A stretch of 64,000 nt of DNA, from positions 930,001 to 994,000 of the forward strand of contig CAVQIT010000009.1 in the NCBI GenBank assembly GCA_963712655.1, given 5' to 3'. Under the pieces are notes generated by a model that ran no database searches, was not told the origin of the DNA, and was given only the letters and a program-made list of their open reading frames with translations. The position numbers and the translations under genes are program-made. This DNA comes from Pollutimonas sp963712655 (GTDB lineage: Bacteria; Pseudomonadota; Gammaproteobacteria; Burkholderiales; Burkholderiaceae_B). Position 1 is the stretch's first letter, and each line of letters begins with the position of its first letter. Of the stretch, positions 9,343 to 17,739 are shown piece by piece.

Positions 9343-10263
9343 ATGCAGTCTCTGTGGATGTTACTGGCGAGTATCATGTTTGCTGGCATGGGGGCCTGCG
9401 TAAAGGTTGCCTCTGATTACGGGGCGTCCTTGCCCCATGTCATTTTGTTTCGCGGCGTTCCTTCGGTGCTGCTATTGCTTTTCTGGGCCAGGTTCACGCA
9501 TCGCAGCCTCAGGCCGCCAAGCTGGAAACTGCATTTGTGGCGCAACGTTGCGGGTGTCACATCCATGTGGCTGGGTTTTTTCGCCATATCCCATTTGCCC
9601 TTGTCCACGGCTGTCAGCCTCAATTACACGGCGCCGTTGTTTATTGCGGGCTGGATGCTGGCCCGGGGCGGAACGCAGCGCGATCCTGTCCGCATCATTG
9701 CCGTATTGTTCGGCTTCCTGGGCGTGATTGCCGTACTGCGGCCAAGTATCGGCCAAGACCATTGGTTTGCGGCCATGCTGGGCCTGCTGGCCGGTGCATT
9801 GTCGGCCATCGCCATGATGCAGATTCGCGAACTGGGGCGCGTGGGCGAGCCCGAGTGGCGCACGGTATTGATTTTTTCCTGTTGTGTCTGCCTGAGCAGC
9901 CTGGTGGGGCTTGTGGCTGAAGGGTGGCGCAGTATCGATATCATGGCGTGGCTGGCACTGGTCGGGGTTGGGGTGCTGGGCCTTATCGGGCAATTGGCCA
10001 TGACGCGCGCTTTCGGATTGGGCTCGGCGCTCTTGACGGCCGCTCTGCAATACACAACCATTATTTTCGCGGCCTTGCTCGGCATCATTTTCTGGGCCGA
10101 TGTGCCCGATGCCATTGCCTGGGGCGGCATGGCGATGATTATCGCATCGGGTGTGCTGTCCATTTGGCGCACTTACAGCGAAGACCGCGTCATGCGGGGC
10201 CAAAGCGCCATGGCGGCGCAGTCCGCCGCCGTAAACGCAGAGCAGGAGACCAAACATGTTTGA
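9343..10263 (+). CDS. EamA/DMT-family transporter
   Basis: A 306-residue inner-membrane protein with about ten hydrophobic segments in two repeated halves, typical of the drug/metabolite transporter superfamily (EamA, RhaT-like). The N-terminal half carries the usual pattern of a charged residue after helix 2 (ILFRG) and NYTAPLF in helix 4. Substrates in this family vary widely (amino acids, metabolites) and cannot be assigned. Its end overlaps the next gene by 8 bases, so the two are probably co-transcribed. Confidence 0.85.
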   Translation: MQSLWMLLASIMFAGMGACVKVASDYGASLPHVILFRGVPSVLLLLFWARFTHRSLRPPSWKLHLWRNVAGVTSMWLGFFAISHLPLSTAVSLNYTAPLFIAGWMLARGGTQRDPVRIIAVLFGFLGVIAVLRPSIGQDHWFAAMLGLLAGALSAIAMMQIRELGRVGEPEWRTVLIFSCCVCLSSLVGLVAEGWRSIDIMAWLALVGVGVLGLIGQLAMTRAFGLGSALLTAALQYTTIIFAALLGIIFWADVPDAIAWGGMAMIIASGVLSIWRTYSEDRVMRGQSAMAAQSAAVNAEQETKHV

Positions 10264-11122
10264 TTTATTGATCGACGCGGGCACCCTGGCAGGGCAAGCT
10301 GCAACGCCCGGTTGGCTGATTTTCGACGTCAGGCATGATCTTGCCGATCATGAGGCGGGCCGGCTGGCTTATGAGCAGGGCCATATCCCCGGCGCCCTCT
10401 ATCTGGATCATGAGCGTCAGTTATCGGGTCCCAAAACCGGTGCCAACGGGCGCCATCCTTTGCCCGACCGGGACGGTTTCGCGGCTTTCATGCAAACCCA
10501 GGGCCTGACCGCGCAATCGCAAGTGGTGATCTACGATGGCGGCAACAGCATGTTCGCGGCGCATCTGTGGTGGATGCTGCGCTGGGTGGGGCACAGCAAG
10601 GCGGCGATCCTGGATGGCGGCTGGCCCGCATGGCTGGCCGCGGGGGGCGCAAGCCAGCGCGGCGCCGCCGCCATGCCGGCAGCCACTGCGGCGGGGGCGG
10701 CCAAAGGCCATGAATACCCGGCGTGCGAGGCCATGCGCACCGTCGACGCGACGGCTGTGCTGGCGAATATCGACGCACCGGTTTTTACTGTGCTGGATGC
10801 GCGCGCGGCCAATCGCTACCGGGGTGAAGTCGAACCCATGGATCCCGTGGCGGGCCATATTCCTGGGGCTGTGAATTATCCCAGCACCTTGAATGTCCAG
10901 GAAGATGGGCGCTTCAAGCCGGCGGCCGACCTGCGCCGCGGTTTCGACAGCATCCTGCAAGGGCGGCCGCCGCAAAATATCGTGCATCAGTGCGGCTCGG
11001 GCATTACCGCTTGCCACAATTTGTTTGCGATGGAGTTGGCGGGCCTGACCGGATCGGCCTTGTATCCAGGCTCGTGGAGCGAATGGTGCAGCGACCCGGC
11101 GCGTCCGGTCGCCCGGGCTTAG
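10256..11122 (+). CDS. Sulfurtransferase (3-mercaptopyruvate/thiosulfate type)
   Basis: The 288-residue protein has two rhodanese domains in tandem. The C-terminal one carries the active-site loop CGSGITA, with the catalytic cysteine near residue 245. A CGSGxTA loop is typical of 3-mercaptopyruvate sulfurtransferases (SseA), whereas thiosulfate rhodaneses usually carry a CRKGxT-type loop. The N-terminal domain lacks a cysteine at the equivalent position (VVIYDGGNSMFAA), as expected. Its TAG stop codon forms the left edge of the hairpin at 11121-11145. Confidence 0.87.
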   Translation: MFDLLIDAGTLAGQAATPGWLIFDVRHDLADHEAGRLAYEQGHIPGALYLDHERQLSGPKTGANGRHPLPDRDGFAAFMQTQGLTAQSQVVIYDGGNSMFAAHLWWMLRWVGHSKAAILDGGWPAWLAAGGASQRGAAAMPAATAAGAAKGHEYPACEAMRTVDATAVLANIDAPVFTVLDARAANRYRGEVEPMDPVAGHIPGAVNYPSTLNVQEDGRFKPAADLRRGFDSILQGRPPQNIVHQCGSGITACHNLFAMELAGLTGSALYPGSWSEWCSDPARPVARA

Positions 11123-11145
11123 GGGCTGTTGGCGCTAAAGCCCCT
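11121..11145. terminator. Hairpin shared by two convergent genes; related to the GTTAACGCTAAA repeat
   Basis: A perfect 7-bp stem (AGGGGCT and AGCCCCT) encloses an 11-base loop, GTTGGCGCTAA. The stop codon of the sulfurtransferase (11120-11122) and the reverse-strand stop of the Rieske gene (11135-11137) both lie in it. The loop resembles the repeat motif at 35413 and 45290 (GTTAACGCTAAA). A T-run is weak on both sides, so its strength as a terminator is uncertain. Confidence 0.5.
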
Positions 11146-12295
11146 GGACCTGCAGGTTTCCCATCAGGCGGCGATACCATTCATGGAAGTGCTGCATGCC
11201 GTCTTCCATGGGTGACTGATAGGGGCCGGTTTCGTTGGTGCCCCGTTGCATCAGGGCCCGGCGGCCGGCATCCATGCGTTCGGCGATTTCGTCGTCTTCG
11301 ATGGCGGTTTCCATATAGGCTGCCCGTTGGGCCTGCACGAATTCGCGCTCGAAGGCCACGATGTCCTCGGGATAATAAAACTCGACAATATTCACGGTTT
11401 TCTGCGGACTGACCGGATGCAGCGTCGACAGCACCGCCACATGTGGGTAAAGCTCTATCATGTGGGTAGGAAAGTAGGTAACCCATACCGCCCCGAAGTC
11501 CGGCGTTTCGCCGGAACGGTAATCGATCAGGCGGTCGTGCCACTGCCGGTAGGTGTCGGTGCCGGGTTGGCCCAGGCTGCTATGCACGCCCACGCGCTGC
11601 GAACTATACCAGTCGGAAAACTCCCAGCTCAGGTCGTCGCAAGTAACGAACTTGCCCAGGCCTGGATGGAACGGTCCTACGTGGTAGTCTTCCAGGTAGA
11701 CTTCGATAAAGGTTTTCCAGTTGTAGTCGCACTGGTGCACCTCGATGTGGTCGAGCACATAGTCCGAGAAGTCGAATTCGGGGCGCTTGAACAGCGCCGC
11801 CATGTCGGCGGCCGGGTCGCGGGGGCCTTCGAACAGCAGGCCGTGGCAGTTTTTAAGCGTAAATCTTTGCAAGTCCATGCAAGGCGTTTTCGGGAACTGC
11901 GGCGCGCCCAGCAGCTTGCCCTGCTGGCTGTAGGTCCAGCGGTGCACCGGACAAACGATGTTGTTGCCCGTGTCGCGCAGATTGCCGCTCGAGTGCAAAG
12001 GATTGCTGACATTGCCGGCGTGGCCGCCCAGCATGATGGCTTGCCGGTGACGGCAAACATTCGATATCAGTTCCACACCCGCGGGATTGCGCAGCAGCAC
12101 GCGGCCGGCATTTTCCTGCGGCAGCGTGCGCCAGTCGCCCATTTCGGGCACCAGCTTCTCGTGCCCTATGTAAAGGGCCGAGTTTTTGAAAATGAGTTCT
12201 TGCTCTTGAACAAAAATCTTTTCGTCAAAGTAGCTACTGACTGACAGTTGAGTTTGCGCCGGCGCAACATGCGCTTCTCGACCGATGTCGGTCAT
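11135..12295 (-). CDS. Rieske-type ring-hydroxylating oxygenase, alpha subunit
   Basis: The 386-residue protein has an N-terminal Rieske [2Fe-2S] domain, with ligands in NVCRHRQ and CPVHRW, and a C-terminal catalytic domain. The latter carries the mononuclear iron motif EVYLEDYHVGPFH (Asp, two His). Family members hydroxylate aromatics or amines such as choline or carnitine with electrons from a reductase. No reductase or beta subunit is adjacent. The spacing between the two Rieske pairs is about 31 residues, longer than the usual 16-17, indicating an inserted loop. The substrate is unknown. A good promoter lies at 12388-12416. Confidence 0.82.
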   Translation of the reverse strand: MTDIGREAHVAPAQTQLSVSSYFDEKIFVQEQELIFKNSALYIGHEKLVPEMGDWRTLPQENAGRVLLRNPAGVELISNVCRHRQAIMLGGHAGNVSNPLHSSGNLRDTGNNIVCPVHRWTYSQQGKLLGAPQFPKTPCMDLQRFTLKNCHGLLFEGPRDPAADMAALFKRPEFDFSDYVLDHIEVHQCDYNWKTFIEVYLEDYHVGPFHPGLGKFVTCDDLSWEFSDWYSSQRVGVHSSLGQPGTDTYRQWHDRLIDYRSGETPDFGAVWVTYFPTHMIELYPHVAVLSTLHPVSPQKTVNIVEFYYPEDIVAFEREFVQAQRAAYMETAIEDDEIAERMDAGRRALMQRGTNETGPYQSPMEDGMQHFHEWYRRLMGNLQVQGL

Positions 12296-12387
12296 AGTTC
12301 GCCCCCCGCGTCGGTGAAACCAGGAGGATGGTGATCCTCTGGTGCGAAGAAAAAAAAGCCTGGCCGATGAAATTTCAAAGAGGACGG

Positions 12388-12416
12388 ATTGTACCCTTAG
12401 GCCCGGATAAGGGCAA
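12388..12416 (-). promoter_or_regulatory. Sigma-70 promoter of the Rieske oxygenase gene
   Basis: On the minus strand, TTGCCC (12411-12416) and TACAAT (12388-12393) are 17 bases apart. The resulting leader of about 85 bases holds a T-rich stretch and a hairpin at 12320-12342 (CCAGAGGAT and ATCCTCCTGG arms), which could be regulatory. Confidence 0.6.
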
Positions 12417-12493
12417 TTGATCTTGGTGCCGGCGGTAAATGCCGGTTTCCGGGATCGCGGCTGCGGTGGTTTGGCGCTGGCCCAGCTCGTGTT

Positions 12494-12522
12494 TTAGCAA
12501 ATTCTCGCGCTTCTCGTACAAT
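12494..12522 (+). promoter_or_regulatory. Sigma-70 promoter of xseB-ispA-dxs
   Basis: TTAGCA (12494-12499) and TACAAT (12517-12522) are separated by 17 bases, ending 59 bases before the xseB start. This is the best promoter-like sequence before the isoprenoid cluster. It faces away from the Rieske promoter. Confidence 0.5.
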
Positions 12523-12581
12523 TTGGACAGGATGCGAAACCAGCGCGGCATTATGGCGCGCTTTTCTTCTGGAATAGAATC

Positions 12582-12869
12582 ATGGTTGACAAGAAAACGG
12601 GCGGGCAGCCCCAAACCGGCAAGCCCGCTGACAGCATAGCGGCATTGCCCCAGGATTTCGAGACAGCCTTGGCGCAGCTCGAGGCGTTGGTCGGGCAAAT
12701 GGAAAATGGTTCGCTGGCGCTGGATCAGTCTCTCGCGGCTTACGAGCAAGGCGTCGAACTGGCCAAAATTTGTCAAAAACGCCTGGACCAGGCAGAGCAG
12801 CAGGTCAAGGTATTGCAGGGCAACCTGCTTAAACCATTGACGGACGAGCCTGCCGGCGGCGAGGAATAG
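12582..12869 (+). CDS. xseB: Exodeoxyribonuclease VII small subunit
   Basis: A 95-residue helical protein with the family core ALPQDFETALAQLEALVGQM, followed by SLALDQSLAAYEQGVELAKIC and a coiled C-terminal helix. With XseA (not in this window) it forms exonuclease VII, which trims single-stranded DNA. As in many proteobacteria it is followed immediately (2-base gap) by ispA and then dxs, so the three genes are probably one transcript. Confidence 0.95.
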   Translation: MVDKKTGGQPQTGKPADSIAALPQDFETALAQLEALVGQMENGSLALDQSLAAYEQGVELAKICQKRLDQAEQQVKVLQGNLLKPLTDEPAGGEE

Positions 12870-12871
12870 GA

Positions 12872-13786
12872 ATGGGGCGCAAACCAGTCGATTTTTCCGA
12901 ATGGCTGACCGAGCGGGTGGATCACATCGAAGGCGTGATCGATCAATTATTGCCGGCGGCCTCGACCGTGCCCGCAAGCCTGCATGAAGCCATGCGTTAT
13001 GCAGTGCTGGGCGGCGGCAAGCGTGTGCGGGCCGCTTTGGTGTATGCGGCGGGCGAGGCTTCGCTGCAGTCCGGCACCGAAGCGTCGGCCCAGGCAATCG
13101 CCCTCGACCACGCCGCCGCCGCCGTCGAGCTGATTCATGCCTATTCGCTGGTCCACGACGATTTGCCGTGCATGGACGACGATTCTCTGCGCCGCGGCCG
13201 GCCCACGGTGCATGTCCAGTTCAACGAGGCAACTGCCATGCTGGCCGGTGATGCATTGCAGCCCATGGCCTTCGAATTGCTGGGCCTCATGCCCATCGCG
13301 CCGGCCCTGACGGTCCAGGCGACGCAATTGCTGGCGCGCTCGGCTGGCAGCCTGGGCATGGTGGGCGGGCAGGCCATAGACTGCGACAGTATCGGGCAAG
13401 CGCTTACGGCGGAGCAGTTGCGGCAGATGCACAGTATGAAAACCGGTGCTCTTCTCGAAGCCAGCGTGCTGCTCGGAGGCATAGTCGCCGGCGCCGGTTC
13501 GGCCACCCGCGCGGGTCTCGAAAGCTACGCGGCGGCCATCGGCCTGGCTTTTCAGGTGGTCGACGATATTCTCGACGTTACCTCGGATACCGCCACGCTG
13601 GGCAAAACCGCCGGCAAGGATGCCGCCGGCAACAAGCCCACCTATGTGTCCATCATGGGCCTGGATGGTTCGCGCGCCTTGCTGCAAACCTTGCGCGACC
13701 AGGCGCACGCCGCCTTGCTGCCTTTGGGGCCATCGGCGGCCCATCTGGCCAGCATTGCCGACTACATCGTGGGGCGCGACCGCTGA
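12872..13786 (+). CDS. ispA: Farnesyl diphosphate synthase
   Basis: A 304-residue trans-prenyl transferase that condenses isopentenyl and dimethylallyl diphosphates to farnesyl diphosphate. The first aspartate-rich motif is DDLPCMDDD in SLVHDDLPCMDDDSLRRGRP, and the second is FQVVDDILDVT. GGGKRVR near the N-terminus binds diphosphate. The short residues before the first motif fit a C15 rather than a longer product. Its product would feed the squalene enzymes HpnCDE encoded at 29.5-32.7 kb. Confidence 0.93.
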   Translation: MGRKPVDFSEWLTERVDHIEGVIDQLLPAASTVPASLHEAMRYAVLGGGKRVRAALVYAAGEASLQSGTEASAQAIALDHAAAAVELIHAYSLVHDDLPCMDDDSLRRGRPTVHVQFNEATAMLAGDALQPMAFELLGLMPIAPALTVQATQLLARSAGSLGMVGGQAIDCDSIGQALTAEQLRQMHSMKTGALLEASVLLGGIVAGAGSATRAGLESYAAAIGLAFQVVDDILDVTSDTATLGKTAGKDAAGNKPTYVSIMGLDGSRALLQTLRDQAHAALLPLGPSAAHLASIADYIVGRDR

Positions 13787-13859
13787 TCATACGCATTGCC
13801 GCGCCTGCTGTTATTGTCGACAGGCTAAAATGCTCTCTGGACACAACTCGATAACTTGT

Positions 13860-15743
13860 ATGACTAACGTCTCTCTTGAACAAATTCAATCTCCGGCCGA
13901 TCTGCGTCAGCTGGATCGGCGCGAACTCAAAGAGATCGCGGCACAGTTGCGCGAGTTTGTTCTGCAGTCTGTCTCGAAAACCGGCGGCCATCTGTCGTCC
14001 AACCTGGGCACGGTGGAACTGACCATTGCCTTGCACCATGTATTCGATACGCCCGGTGATCGTATTGTCTGGGATGTCGGACACCAGTCCTATCCGCACA
14101 AAATCCTTACCGGCCGGCGCGAGCAAATGGCGAAATTGCGCCAGCACGATGGCATTTCCGGTTTTCCGAAACGCAGCGAGTCCGAATACGACGCCTTTGG
14201 CACGGCGCATTCATCCACGTCCATATCCGCCGTGCTGGGCATGGCGGTGGCGTCGCGCAATGCGGGGCTGGCCGATCGCCAGCACATCGCGGTCATCGGC
14301 GATGGCGCCATGACGGCCGGCATGGCGTTCGAAGCGCTGAATAACGCCGGCGTCACGCCGGGCGTCAACGTGCTGGTGGTGCTCAACGACAACGATATGT
14401 CCATATCGCCGCCGGTCGGAGCCTTGAATCATTATCTGGCGCGCCTGTTGTCGGGCCGGTTCTATGCCGCCGCCAAGAATGTCGGACGGGCCGTGTTGCA
14501 GCATGTGCCTCCGGTGCTCGAGCTGGCGCGGCGTTTCGAAGGCCATGCCAAAGGCATGGTGTCGCCCGCCACCTTGTTCGAAGAGCTGGGCTTCAACTAT
14601 GTAGGCCCCATCGACGGCCACGATCTGGACGCCCTGATTCCCACGCTTGAAAACCTGCGCGCCCTGGGCGGCCTGCAGTTTCTGCATGTCGTCACGAAAA
14701 AGGGCCAGGGCTATAAGCTGGCCGAAGCCGATCCGGTCCTGTATCACGGACCCGGAAAATTCGATCCCAGCATAGGCATCCAGAAATCCAAGGCGCCCGC
14801 CCGGCAAACCTTCACGCAGGTGTTCGGCCGCTGGCTGTGCGACATGGCCAAGGCCGACAGCCGCCTGTATGGAATTACCCCCGCCATGCGGGAAGGCAGC
14901 GGCCTGGTCGAATTCGAGCAACTTTTTCCCGCGCGCTACATCGATGCCGGCATTGCCGAGCAGCATGCCGTGACGTTCGCGGCCGGTCTGGCCTGCGAAG
15001 GAGAAAAGCCTGTGGTGGCGATTTATTCCACCTTCTTGCAGCGCGGCTACGATCAACTGATCCACGACGTGGCCTTGCAGAATCTCGACGTCACGTTCGC
15101 CCTGGACCGGGCGGGCATCGTGGGCGCCGATGGCGCGACCCATGCGGGCAATTATGATATCGCCTTTCTGCGCTGCATCCCCAATATGGTGGTCGCCACG
15201 CCGTCGGACGAGAATGAAGCCCGCTTGCTGCTCAGCACTTGCTATCGGCATCCCGGCCCCGCTTCGGTCCGGTACCCGCGCGGCGCAGGCTGCGGCGCCC
15301 AGGTTCACGATGGCCTCGATACCGTGGAAATCGGCAAAGCGGTGGTCAGGCGGCAGGGCGGCAAAATCGCCATCCTGGCGTTCGGCACGTTGCTTGGCGC
15401 GGCCATGCAGGCCGCCGCCGAGCTTGACGCTACGGTGGTGGATATGCGCTTCGTCAAGCCCCTGGACGAAACGCTGCTGCAAGGCTTGGCGGATACCCAT
15501 GCCGCCTTTGTCACTCTTGAAGAGGCGGCCATCATGGGCGGCGCCGGCAGCGCCGTGCTGGAGTTTTTCAGCCGGCAAGGCATAGAGCGCCCAGTGCTGC
15601 AACTGGGTTTGCCCGATCGGTTTATCGATCATGGGGAACAAGCCGCTATCCTCAGCAGCCTGGGCCTGGATGCGCAGGGGGTGGCCCGTTCCATCCGGCA
15701 TCGTTACGCCGCGCTGCTGCAGACCGATTCCTCCGTCGGCTGA
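13860..15743 (+). CDS. dxs: 1-deoxy-D-xylulose-5-phosphate synthase
   Basis: A 627-residue thiamine-diphosphate enzyme, the first step of the non-mevalonate isoprenoid pathway. Motifs seen are SKTGGHLSSNLG, the histidine-rich GTAHSSTSISA, the thiamine-binding IGDGAMTAGMAFEALNNAG, and the transketolase-like central and C-terminal domains (EQHAVTFAAGLA). The ATG at 13860 gives MTNVSLEQIQSPADLRQL, the usual length; the open frame upstream is overlap with ispA. An alternative ATG is at 13830. A small hairpin (15754-15770) lies just after the stop. Confidence 0.96.
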   Translation: MTNVSLEQIQSPADLRQLDRRELKEIAAQLREFVLQSVSKTGGHLSSNLGTVELTIALHHVFDTPGDRIVWDVGHQSYPHKILTGRREQMAKLRQHDGISGFPKRSESEYDAFGTAHSSTSISAVLGMAVASRNAGLADRQHIAVIGDGAMTAGMAFEALNNAGVTPGVNVLVVLNDNDMSISPPVGALNHYLARLLSGRFYAAAKNVGRAVLQHVPPVLELARRFEGHAKGMVSPATLFEELGFNYVGPIDGHDLDALIPTLENLRALGGLQFLHVVTKKGQGYKLAEADPVLYHGPGKFDPSIGIQKSKAPARQTFTQVFGRWLCDMAKADSRLYGITPAMREGSGLVEFEQLFPARYIDAGIAEQHAVTFAAGLACEGEKPVVAIYSTFLQRGYDQLIHDVALQNLDVTFALDRAGIVGADGATHAGNYDIAFLRCIPNMVVATPSDENEARLLLSTCYRHPGPASVRYPRGAGCGAQVHDGLDTVEIGKAVVRRQGGKIAILAFGTLLGAAMQAAAELDATVVDMRFVKPLDETLLQGLADTHAAFVTLEEAAIMGGAGSAVLEFFSRQGIERPVLQLGLPDRFIDHGEQAAILSSLGLDAQGVARSIRHRYAALLQTDSSVG

Positions 15744-15862
15744 TACGGGTCATCCCTGAGGCTATCAGGGTTATAAGGCTGTGCGCAGGGGGTATGCCGC
15801 ATAATGAGTGGTTATTTGTAAATCGACGTTCGTTTCCGGCGGGCGCTTCATAGGTTGTTATC

Positions 15863-16666
15863 ATGAATAGTTTGATTGATTCTGCTGTTGCCATGCCTGA
15901 CGTGCAGAGCAGCGTCGATACCCGCCACGTTGCCATCCAGCGCGTCGGCGTGCGCGGGGTGCGCCATCCCATGCTGATCGCGGCGGCCGGCGGCGCGGCG
16001 GTGCCCACGGTCGCCAATTGGGAACTCACCGTGGCCTTGCCGGCGCAAGAAAAGGGTACGCACATGTCCCGCTTTATCGCCCTCCTGGAGCAATACCGGC
16101 AAACCCCCATGACGCCGGCGCTGTTTTGCGCAATGGCTGGCGCCATGCTTACCCTGCTGCATGCGGAAAAGGGCGATATCGCCGCCGCGTTTCCCTATTT
16201 CATGACCAAGGTGGCGCCTGTTTCCGGTGTGCCCAGCCTGATGGACTACGAGGTCAAGTGGATCGCCAGGGCGCAGGGCGCCGCGGCCGAATTCGAACTC
16301 TCCGTGCTGGTGCCTGTAACCAGCCTTTGCCCATGCTCCAAGGCAATCTCCCAATACGGCGCCCATAATCAGCGCTCCCACATTACGGTCAACGCGGTAT
16401 TTGGCGATCCCGCGCAGGTCGACGTCGATGCGCTGATCCGCGGCATCGAACAGCAGGCCTCTTGCGAATTATGGGGGCTGCTCAAGCGCGGCGACGAAAA
16501 ATTCGTCACTGAACGGGCCTACGAAAATCCGAAATTTGTCGAAGACCTGGTGCGCGATGTGGCCGTGCAGCTACAAAGCGTGGCAGGCGTGCAACGTTTC
16601 CGGGTCGAAGCCGAAAACTTCGAATCCATACACAATCATTCGGCCTATGCCGTGGTCGAAGGCTGA
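15863..16666 (+). CDS. folE2: GTP cyclohydrolase FolE2
   Basis: A 267-residue type IB GTP cyclohydrolase that makes dihydroneopterin triphosphate for folate synthesis. The metal-binding cysteine lies in TSLCPCSKAIS, followed by QYGAHNQRSHI. The N-terminal DTRHVAIQRVGVRGVRHP is typical of the family. FolE2 can use metals other than zinc, and in some bacteria it is zinc-regulated. I saw no convincing Zur site in the 119 bases upstream, and many betaproteobacteria use FolE2 as their main enzyme. Confidence 0.93.
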   Translation: MNSLIDSAVAMPDVQSSVDTRHVAIQRVGVRGVRHPMLIAAAGGAAVPTVANWELTVALPAQEKGTHMSRFIALLEQYRQTPMTPALFCAMAGAMLTLLHAEKGDIAAAFPYFMTKVAPVSGVPSLMDYEVKWIARAQGAAAEFELSVLVPVTSLCPCSKAISQYGAHNQRSHITVNAVFGDPAQVDVDALIRGIEQQASCELWGLLKRGDEKFVTERAYENPKFVEDLVRDVAVQLQSVAGVQRFRVEAENFESIHNHSAYAVVEG

Positions 16667-16704
16667 TCTTCCCGCTGGCGGGGCGGGTGGCCCGGCCATG
16701 CTGC

Positions 16705-16734
16705 TTGCCTGGTGCGCGGCAATAATGGTAGAAT
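16705..16734 (+). promoter_or_regulatory. Promoter of the rpsF operon
   Basis: TTGCCT (16705-16710) and TAGAAT (16729-16734) are 18 bases apart. Transcription would start near 16741, giving a leader of about 157 bases before rpsF. Confidence 0.5.
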
Positions 16735-16839
16735 GCTTGGTTGTTTCTTGCTCGACTTATCTAGCCCATTGCCGATAGCTTTTTTTGCGAAGTTACGCAG
16801 TACTGACTTGGCAGGCATGGGTTTATAAGCGGGCTGTTC

Positions 16840-16875
16840 CTTTCGATGCCTGGCATGTTCGGCTTGCATCGAAAG
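16840..16875 (+). promoter_or_regulatory. Hairpin in the rpsF leader, candidate S6:S18 autoregulatory site
   Basis: A perfect 10-bp stem (CTTTCGATGC and GCATCGAAAG) carries a 16-base loop containing TTCGG. It lies 22 bases before rpsF, just ahead of its AAGGAG ribosome binding site. In many bacteria the S6:S18 complex represses its own operon by binding a leader hairpin that mimics its 16S site. This hairpin is in the right place, but I could not verify the conserved CCG-containing motif. Confidence 0.4.
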
Positions 16876-16897
16876 ATATCCCCAAGGAGTGTAGTTT

Positions 16898-17284
16898 ATG
16901 CGTCACTACGAAGTAGTATTTATCGTGCATCCCGACCAGAGCGAGCAGGTGCCCGCCATGGTCGAGCGTTACAAGGCGCTGATCACCGGCCACGAAGGCG
17001 TGATTCACCGCCTGGAAGACTGGGGCCGCCGCCAATTGGCCTATCCGATCCAGAAACTGGTCAAGGCGCACTACGTGTGCATGAACATCGAATGCGGTCA
17101 AACCACGCTCGACGAGCTCGACCACGCTTTCCGCTACAACGACGCCGTGCTGCGCCATCTGGTCGTCAAGACTGAAGAAGGCGCGAACGCGCCGTCGCCG
17201 ATGATGAAGATCGTCGAGCGCGAAGAAGCCCGCAAGGCCAGCGCTGAAGCCGCAGCCGAAGCAGCACAGGCGGAAGCGGAATAA
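16898..17284 (+). CDS. rpsF: 30S ribosomal protein S6
   Basis: A 128-residue protein beginning MRHYEVVFIVHPDQSEQVPA, with the S6 core GRRQLAYPIQK and HAFRYNDAVLRHLV. It binds the 30S platform together with S18. The alanine- and glutamate-rich C-terminal tail (EEARKASAEAAAEAAQ) is typical of proteobacterial S6. First gene of rpsF-priB-rpsR-rplI-dnaB. Confidence 0.97.
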   Translation: MRHYEVVFIVHPDQSEQVPAMVERYKALITGHEGVIHRLEDWGRRQLAYPIQKLVKAHYVCMNIECGQTTLDELDHAFRYNDAVLRHLVVKTEEGANAPSPMMKIVEREEARKASAEAAAEAAQAEAE

Positions 17285-17308
17285 GGGCCTGATGTTCGAA
17301 GCCACAGC

Positions 17309-17633
17309 GTGAATCAGCTTCTTTCGACCGCCACAGCCCTGACGGTCAAACCGTTGCGGACGCCCCGGCAGGCTTGACCGGCAGTTCAATTGACCGCTCT
17401 GATGCGATCGAAGTGCAGGAAGCCGGTCAGGTATACGCCCGCCCGAATTCCGGTGATTGGAACTGCCGCTTGCGCATGGATCGAATTGCCTTGTTGATGG
17501 CGGAGTCCGCCTTTGGAATGCGGTCAATGCGATGCGAGGGCATCATGGCCCCGGCGCTCAAGGGCGCAAACAGATTGGGCAGCATATGCAGCAGGCGAAG
17601 GGTTTCTGGCGGCGGCGCAAGCGACGTTTGTAG
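17309..17633 (+). pseudogene. priB: Primosomal replication protein N (PriB), frameshifted
   Basis: No full open frame exists between rpsF and rpsR, but pieces of a PriB-like protein can be read in different frames. They are NQLLSTATALTVKPLRTP from a GTG at 17309, PAGL then PAVQLTAL, EVQEAGQ, RIALLMAESAFGMR, GIMAPALKGANRL and HMQQA, ending at TAG 17631-17633. Length (about 108 codons) and position match PriB, a single-stranded-DNA-binding OB-fold protein that helps restart replication. At least four indels are needed. Given the damage in the neighbouring rplI and dnaB, local sequence error is more likely than gene decay. Confidence 0.6.
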
Positions 17634-17739
17634 CAGATTGAGGTGGCAAATCGCTGCGCGAGCGGATAAACGCTCGATGCATGGCAGGTATACCGCCTCG
17701 GCGCAATGCCAAACGGATTGAAGATCCAAGAGGCACACC

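Noticed and set aside
13620..13859. N-terminal extension of dxs into ispA
   Set aside because: The extra 80 residues are ispA read out of frame (Cys/Trp/Pro-rich) and are absent from the Dxs family.
14211..15701. 496-codon minus-strand frame opposite dxs
   Set aside because: Antisense shadow of a clearly recognisable dxs.
15744..15862. Zur-type operator before folE2
   Set aside because: AT-rich pieces are present but no palindromic Zur-like site could be found.
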